Source: Isoetes taiwanensis
Lineage: Eukaryota > Streptophyta > Lycopodiopsida > Isoetales > Isoetaceae
Direction: 5' to 3'
Length of the DNA stretch: 64,000 nucleotides
Assembly (NCBI GenBank): GCA_021234155.1
Contig: JAJEKV010000083.1
Coordinates: 1,196,213 to 1,260,212 of the forward strand
The position numbers were made by a program, and so were the translations under genes. The notes under the pieces are model-generated. The model was not told where the DNA came from and searched no databases. It saw nothing but the letters and a program-made list of their open reading frames with translations. Below, piece by piece: positions 57,250-64,000 of the stretch (positions are counted from its first letter, which is position 1; each line of letters begins with the position of its first letter).

Positions 57250-58582
57250 ATATGAAGTCCCAACACATCTCCATCTCGAAGGACAAGCTGCCGCACTATG
57301 TGGATGCCAGAGTTCAATTGATTCTTCAAGGAAAACTAGGTACAATTCTCAGCCCGCGAAAATTAATTTTCCTTCGTCGGCAGGTCACGTGTGATGGTAT
57401 ATCAGGGAACTAGAGTTCACATGTGATCGATCGTAGTGCTGATACTTGGATTCTTTGTGCAGACTTGGTCTTTGTTTTAGAGCAGGTCTCAAGCAGGTAC
57501 AATATTATTCATTCTTTCATGCATAAGTCCTCAAACAGTCAGATCTCAGGATAAATAGATTGACAACATAAGTGGCTCTATTTTAGTTACAGGGCATAGA
57601 ATGACCAGTTGCCCTACTTAATTTAAACTCAGGAACATGTGTTGAATCTACCAGATTAGGATACAAAAAGATAGTGAAATGCGTTTACTGATTGTGGAGA
57701 TCTGGCTTATGGTTAAATCCAGACTTGGAATTCTCAAAAAACAATTTGGAATCCTCAAAAAGCAACATAAAAAGGTACTTCGTAATGCCCTGCAAAATTG
57801 TTTCATCTCTACGCATGCATCTTCTTTATGACTTTGATTTGAAAGGCAATTAATGGTAGACATGCCTGAAACTATTATGATTTTACTAGAGTCCATAGGG
57901 ATTCTAATTATGATTTTACTAGAGTCCATAGGGATTCTAATTGTTTTCTCATGCATTTTGCAGAGCTGAATAGTAGAGCAACAACGATTTATGGTGATTC
58001 TTTGCAAGATAAGCTTGCAGTGCTACTTGGTATATTTAAAAGGTACAAGTAATTATCCTGGTGTTTTTCGATTATATAATCTCTAGATTACAATTCAGAA
58101 TGTATCTGATTCATCAAATACAGTGGATATTATCTCTACTGCCCTAAATAATGATCTCCATTCATTTATATAGCCTCTAGATTACAATTTAAATTGTATC
58201 CTATTTATTAAATACAATGGATACTGTCTCAATTTTTTAAGATTGATCTCCATATTGCAGGTTCGACGAGATTACATTTAAATCTGGTAAATCCAGACAT
58301 CAGAAATCTTCACTTGCATTTACAGTACATTTACTATATGATAAAATGCATTCTTTCTTAGTTATGCAAGAGCATTTTGATCACATGTGATGATAGGTTA
58401 TATTTAGTTGATGAAAACCAGGCAAAGATGGAGCCCGGACTGCTGGAAGTCTAGCTCATGGTGACCGCGGTGTCAGACCTTGCTCCCTCCACTTTAAAAC
58501 ATGCATCAGTTCGTTGAAGTGGCATATTCAGAGCTTATTAAGTAGATTTTATCTCATGTTCTTGCTTTTTCTCCTCAATTAG
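57250..58582 (+). CDS. Predicted six-exon gene, basic and helix-rich product, unrecognised
   Basis: Six exons on the + strand join with matching phases: 57250-57339, 57463-57496, 57660-57774, 57966-58042, 58261-58286, 58422-58582. They have GT-AG borders and end at TAG 58580-58582. Blocks include SISKDKLPHYVDARVQLILQ, DLVFVLEQVSSR, MRLLIVEIWLMVKSRLGILK followed by a KKQ-rich repeat, LQDKLAVLLGIFKRFDEITF and DGARTAGSLAHGDRG. The fourth exon uses the second AG of CAGAG; the first would give an early stop. An ATG lies at 57252, but an acceptor just before it suggests earlier exons. Donors are GTACAA, GTACTT, GTACAAG and GTAAAT. The middle exon repeats GILKKQ twice. The terminal exon's long hydrophobic end is suspect, and the real gene may splice on. 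I cannot name a family. Confidence 0.55.
57876..57941. repeat. 33-bp tandem duplication in an intron
   Basis: TATGATTTTACTAGAGTCCA at 57876 recurs unchanged at 57909. It lies between predicted exons 3 and 4 of the + strand gene, 24 bases before the fourth exon. Confidence 0.9.
58070..58256. repeat. Imperfect tandem duplication of about 95 bp in an intron
   Basis: Both copies hold TATAT, CTCTAGATTACAATT, a TTAAATACAATGGATA-like run and GATCTCCAT. The second copy ends at the acceptor of the predicted exon at 58261. Confidence 0.75.
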
Positions 58583-61529
58583 AGGTCAGGATTTGGTTCA
58601 ACTTATCTTAAATTGCCATCTGAGCAGATCTAGACTGATTTATGACATGCCCCTGCTCATTACGTGGCAGACTGAACATTTATGCATACCATAGCTTAGC
58701 TAAAATTCGGAATTCTTTATTGGTAAATTGAGCAAATAACCCGACATGAATATTACCATTAACTTGCTATAAGATTGTCTAGAGCATTTGTTTCTCTCAG
58801 AAAGCATTATTGACATATCATATCTATTTCTAGCATTCCACTTTGATTTCATTATGAGGGTCTATTTGATTTTATTCTTAGGGTCTACGGATCTTCATTC
58901 CTATCTTCATTCAAAGGGCTTCTAACTTCCGTAAGGTGTTTTTACATATTATTATTGTCGAGAATATAATGCGTAATGTGCCGACAACAAGGAGTGATGA
59001 TATTTATAAATTTGTATTACTGCACATTACATGTAGCTAATGTACAGTAATGGGACTTACTGTGAGGTGTCCCATTACGTGTAGTAGTACCTTTAATGGT
59101 GTCGAGGTGTCCAAAAATTGGGAAAGTTTCAGCCCAACATGGATGTATTAAGTTGCCTATCTCAGGACGATGGAACTTTTTATCATTATAACCTGCATAT
59201 TCACTGAGATTGAATTAATGTGTTACTTGCGTTTGTCAATGTTACTTCAATTTCCTCAACATTACCATGTCTAGACATTTCATAGCAACAACACATGCAA
59301 CACCACCATGTGTACGCTTTATGGCAACAAGATTCCATGTGTTTATAAGAAATCCAATCGTAAATTTGGTATAATTTGGAAATTTAAGCTTCATATATAT
59401 CTAGAAAGTGCTCCCATTCTAACATATTGTAGCAATATCAGGCATTTCAATATTCTATTCTATTCTATTCATTAGTCCACAAAGATTGTCACATGTGTAA
59501 TGTTAGATTTCAAGAAGGGATGTTGAGGTACTTCATCAAGCCCATCTACAAAGTGCCACTTTAATCATCTCTTGCCTCCCATCTTTGAAGGGACTAACAA
59601 AATGTCGCAATATCAGGCATTTTAAGATCAGTGGTCCTTGGACAAATGCCCACCGGATTGTCAAGGTATGGCTTCTCATAAATCAACAAATATAAATCTT
59701 TCAATAAATAAGCTAGAATAGAACAAATATCAACTCCTTTTCAAATCTAAGGTAGAATAGAACAAATATGTATTTTTGAACCACTGAACATATCGTCTCC
59801 CTTCTATACCTCTCTTCATCCCTTTCAAATTTAGGAAGATCATGCCCCATGCCCAGAATTTCATGTCTGCCTATACTATTCTTATGTCCGATCTTTGAGC
59901 GATGAAATGGGATGAATGTAAAGGATCAAACAATGCAATGGGATGAACGTAAAGGATTATATGAGAACATTTTGGCCTTCAAGGAGGAAGTATTTCATTT
60001 TCTGCTTTGTAGCATGTATCATGTAGTTTATCCAACTTAGATGTGTTGATATTATATAATAATTTCTCTTCCAATCTCCAATTTTTGTCTTGCCCCCATT
60101 TAAATTTACCATGCTTTTCTATCATAAAACTACATTTAGGCCTACTTCAGTTCTCCCATTTTTCTCTTGCCCTTCAATTTAGCAAGGTAATCTAGATACT
60201 TCACGCTTGCCTACAATAGCACTCAAACCTAGCAACGAATCGCTTTTGATAAGATCATTTCATTTTGTTATTACAAAGGGTTCTTTAACTATCACTTCAC
60301 TTTGTGCATCATATTTTCAAGCTATTATAGTGACTTCCATATGTTCATATATTTCATAAATGATTAGATGTAGGAATTGATTCTATGATCAAATCTCATT
60401 AAGGCATTTGGTTATTCGCAGGACGCCACAATTCACCTTAATATAAAATTTCTAGCATTAGATTTTTCTAAACTAGCATTTACCAAATAACATGGGCATG
60501 CAATTATCGATTAAGAATTTGTGCAATGGTATACTTTTCATTTACCAAGTATCACGAACAGTTGTCGGTTAAGAATCTGTGCCAACACTGATTTTAAACT
60601 CAAAATATATTATATGCACCAAAATTTTAAAATTACGAACAATAAGTTTGTAGATTTTTAGCCATAACATAAGCATGCTTATTTTGTTTCGAGCATTAGA
60701 GGTGATGGTGAGCATGTAAGTTCATGTGGAAGGTGCATATTCTTTTCACTTTTAATATTTATACAGATGGAAATCTCCAATTAAATACCTCCTGTCTTTT
60801 TAACCAATGCTTTACAATCTTACAAAATCCTTGCTTCTTGACGTAAAAATTCATCTATCTATCCATCTAACAATGACAAATGATTCTAACTCCAAATGCA
60901 TAGAGTTACCAATTTCATACACCCATATGAATTCGATGGTGAATTAAGATATTCCAGTTTACTTCTCGCCTTCCTACATACTTAGTGGTCAACTTTTATA
61001 GCCCCCAATTTTCAATTTTGAAGTAGTTTTTTCCAACTTACATACCTAGGTGACCTTTGATCAACATGCAGCTTCAACTTCACATACTTATATTCTGAGT
61101 ATAATTTCACACATAAATATCATCTCACAGGGCCACCACTTTAGAATTATAAAGAGCCCATCCTTTCATAGTTTTTTAGGGTTTCTCACTAATCATCTCA
61201 CACCATTTGTAGATCGATCTCCAACTATAAAAATAATTGCAACATTTCCTAGCCAACAACCTAACAACCAAGGGCACCATAACTAGTTGTTTATAAAACT
61301 TGTATCAAGACGGATTATATAAGCATGAAATGGATCTCACATGTCTATGCAGATGAGCTTCCAAATGACCTACAAAGAATGGAGATAAAAGCAGTCACAC
61401 ATCATGAGTTTCTAAAAAAAAAAAAAATGCTTGCATTCAATGAATGACATGATGTAAGGAATTCATTCAAGTTAGCATGCATTCACTAGTTTGCAAGCTC
61501 GTGCTAGATCATGCAAATGCTGAGAAGAA
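58583..61529. other. Gene-free stretch
   Basis: AT-rich sequence without a recognisable gene. A short TATTC run at 59452-59471 resembles the LINE tail but has no LINE sequence next to it. Confidence 0.5.
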
Positions 61530-61729
61530 GTTATAGAATAGAATAGATTTTTATCATCCACGGAGACCGATTGGCCTATGGGACCCAAAAAAAAAGAGAG
61601 CAGCAAGCGTATTATTGTCAGGATTAAAAAACCCCTGCCTCGAAGGGTTTTCGAGGGAAAAACCTTAGCAGTAATAAGTATGCTGGCACGCTGTACAATT
61701 GTATAGGACAGTTCAATACCATCCCGGAG

Positions 61730-62830
61730 AACACAACTGAGTCCGTGCATCCATAACCTCCTGGAGGTACGACGCCAAGAAACCCACTGACGCCGTATTC
61801 AATAACTCATGCAACGGTTGGCCAGGCACTAGTAATCAAACATACCACTCTCGGATATGGGAAAACACTGGGCAGATCTGGAGGGCATGACATTCATCCT
61901 CAATGGCGTCGTGGTGGCGACACTGGCAAAGCCTTTTCTCCCGTGTTTCATGAGCCCAACGTCTTGTCTCAATGCAGAGACGATGTGCACCCATGCGAAT
62001 GGAAGCTATAAGTCCAAGGCTTCTTCATGGGCAAATGAGTGTACAAGTACCGGTGTGGGCCTCTCGTGAGCCTATGATTGACTTGTCGCCGATAGTGTGC
62101 CGCCTTAACGCGGCGCCGAAAGCATCGCATCCCAAAGTTTGGCGGCAAAGTAGCATCTAGGTACGCTTTTAAGTGCCTTGTGATCTTTCTTTGTCCTTAC
62201 ATGTACGCGATCTGTTTGCCTGTACACACCCCAAAGAGAGCCGTTGAGCTTGCTTATCCTTCCAAAAGAGGCTTTGAGGGCATTGGGGACCCATCGCCAT
62301 GGTCAAAGCAAGGTTGGGCAAACGTGTATCACCCATAGCGACCACCTTCCCTCGAAGTAAATGATATGGCGCTTCCAATGCGTTCCATTGAAGGGGTAGA
62401 AAACCCGTTTCTTTGGAGTAGGATCTGGTATGGAACTGCGGACTTTATCCCAAGGTTTTTGTGCCAAGAAGGCTTTCTCGCACCGCCGAGGTCATTCCGG
62501 TGTGTTGAGGGATATCACGGACCCCACACTTCTGCCCCATACAAGAGGACCAGCCACCAAGGCCCCAAACAAGTGTGGATCGGCGCCCCGGTGCATACAA
62601 CTCGCCCTTGTGGTCGTTGTTCCGCATGGCATATAGTGCTTTCCAACCCGCAGGTGACCCGCAACCCGATGGCGCATCCCAAAGGTGGTAGTAAAGAACT
62701 CGATCCCCAAGTACTTGTAGGTCGGAGCCACCTCTACATCTTGTCTCCCCGGTAAGTGAATGAGGGAAGCCTTGGGTCGACGTGATGATGAAACTAGCAA
62801 GCACCCTAGTTTTGGCCAAGTTAACTCGCA
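61730..62830 (-). pseudogene. LINE C-terminal region (copy 3)
   Basis: Pieces in several frames match copy 1: VEVAPTYKYLGIEFFTTTFG, LARALGVKS-like sequence around 62,440, VVAMGDTRLPNLALTMAMGP, and the end of the zinc-knuckle-like region near 61,900. No single frame is longer than about 130 codons. Confidence 0.8.
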
Positions 62831-62911
62831 TGCCGGTGAATCGGCAAAAGTGTCAAGAGCATCCGTGTGGACGCTTGCATGTCCTCCGGGTTATAGGCCA
62901 AGAGATTGACA

Positions 62912-63718
62912 TCACCGATATATGAGTTGGCCGGATTGTGTGATGCATGAGATGGGCCTGCACCTCCATGCTCGAGAGCCAATCTTCCACCGGTTAATGT
63001 ATAGGCCAAAGAGTGTGGAGAAGAGGGGCAACCCCGACGCGACTCCAATACTACCGATTAATGGCCATCCCGACGGCAGGATGCGCCCGAAAGATGCCTC
63101 AGATAGCCTATATACCGCGATTCCGCAAGTCAAGGGGTTTCCACCGCCGCAGTCGGTCCATAACCCGCCCCGGGCACCGGTGTCAAAAGCTTTTGCGAAA
63201 TCCACAAAACAACAGTACCAATTTTTTCGGTGATTCCTGCTATCCTCAATCAATGTGCGCAGAGTGAAGATATGATCAATGGTGGAATGCCTGGGCCGAA
63301 AGCCTGCTTGTGTGAGAGCTCGCACATCCTCCCTCTCCGCCCATATTGTCGGGCCATCGCCAAGGATGCCCGATAACAGTTTTGCAAAGAAAGAGTCGAC
63401 CATAATAGTAGTACGATAGTTGGCTAGGCATTGAGGGTCCCCTGCCTTGTATATGGGCACAACTCTACTAGTGGTCCATTGCGGAGGGAAGCCTTCTTGC
63501 AATGCTTTATTGAATAATGCCGTGAGGACATGCACTAGTGGAGGCCCAGCCATTTTCCGGTTCCGCCGCATGCCATCTAAATCTGGCCGCCTCCCATTAG
63601 CTAGACATTGTAGGCCCATGATGACATCCCCCTCCTCGGATGACCGAGCCATGCCTATCTCGTGGGGAACTGGTGTCCGGCCCCGAGTGGGTCGTAAAAG
63701 CCTGTGCAAGTACTGCAC
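62912..63718 (-). pseudogene. LINE reverse transcriptase (copy 3)
   Basis: Motifs match copy 1: EEGDVIMGLQCLANG, FPPQWTTSRVVPIYKAGDPQ, ALTQAGFRPRHSTIDHIF and FVDFAKAFDTG (catalytic Asp). The sequence equivalent to VPHDKLWDRLRQLG is scrambled, RQGCPLSP reads ASGLPLFS, and the YADD box is replaced by a two-base deletion giving YIGDVNLLAY across a shift. It cannot encode an active enzyme as written. Confidence 0.88.
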
Positions 63719-64000
63719 TCCATTGCTCCGAGGTGATGTTCCCTCGTGGGTCGTGCGCCTTGCTCAAGACCCTTCTCCGAATGTCTTTGGGTGCCGATCC
63801 AGAGACCAAACATCTGCCGCACATGCTCATGAGGTATCTTGCTTTTCTTGAGGAAGGAATGGTATTGACTGATGGCCTGTGGGCGGGAGGTGGGATCAGT
63901 GACTTGCCAGAGTTCGCGTTTGAGCTCCCGACACTTATCATCAAACCATCTGTTGTGGGGGAAGGTGGCAGCGCCCGAGGTTCTCCGTGAGCGGCCTCTC

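Larger units (their letters stand above)
61530..64000 (-). mobile_element. LINE (copy 3), 5' part outside window
   Basis: The - strand element ends at 61530-61550 with a GAATA tail and the terminal block shared with copies 1 and 2. It then has the 3'-UTR hairpin (61621-61680), the C-terminal region and reverse transcriptase, and runs off the right edge. Coding is broken in many places. Compared with copy 1, many CAG and CTG triplets read CGG and CCG. Confidence 0.88.

Noticed and set aside
59452-59471. Another LINE insertion marked by a TATTC run
   Set aside because: No LINE terminal sequence is next to the run, so it may be an ordinary microsatellite.

Overview
The window looks like a stretch of nuclear DNA from a land plant. 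A host gene for the plant exocyst subunit SEC5, with many introns, sits in a region filled with Ty1/copia and Ty3/gypsy-like LTR elements, LINEs, TIR transposons, tRNA-derived SINE-like insertions and a broken PLS-class PPR gene. The PPR remnant, the CACTA DUF4216 fragment and the LINE types would suit a fern or another plant with a large, repeat-rich genome, but I cannot fix the lineage from sequence alone.

Layout. 1-1.1 kb: 3' end of a copia element (RNase H plus LTR, + strand). 3.5-10.1 kb (-): twelve 5' exons of SEC5 with phase-consistent splice sites, including one GC-AG intron and two 1-base frameshifts; the 3' part of the gene lies off the left edge. 11.0-13.3 kb: a CACTA/DUF4216 fragment cut by a gypsy-like LTR, then a short tRNA-like insertion. 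13.46-16.09 kb: a 5'-truncated LINE (-) split by a 1,666-bp TIR transposon. 16.09-23.93 kb: an old copia element (-) split by a 2,580-bp element that carries a cyclophilin gene fragment. 24.2-27.8 kb: a tandem repeat array split by a second LINE (+). 29.45-30.9 kb: a relative of the cyclophilin-carrying element. 36.7-37.7 kb: a LINE insertion that is nearly all tail, and a PPR pseudogene. 40.13-44.91 kb: a copia element with identical 186-bp LTRs but badly broken coding regions. 46.87-48.08 kb (-) and 57.25-58.58 kb (+): two multi-exon genes I predicted from matching splice phases but do not recognise. 61.5-64.0 kb (-): a third LINE running off the right edge.

Most of the biology here is nested insertion, with several exact target-site duplications readable. 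The two most unusual signals are (1) a repeated CAG-to-CGG / CTG-to-CCG change in two unrelated elements (the LINE at 61.5-64 kb and the copia at 40-45 kb), which may reflect a methylation-linked sequencing artefact or an odd mutational process, and (2) a 3'-UTR hairpin block shared by the LINEs and the copia element. I found no CRISPR array, no bacterial-type system and no organellar insert.
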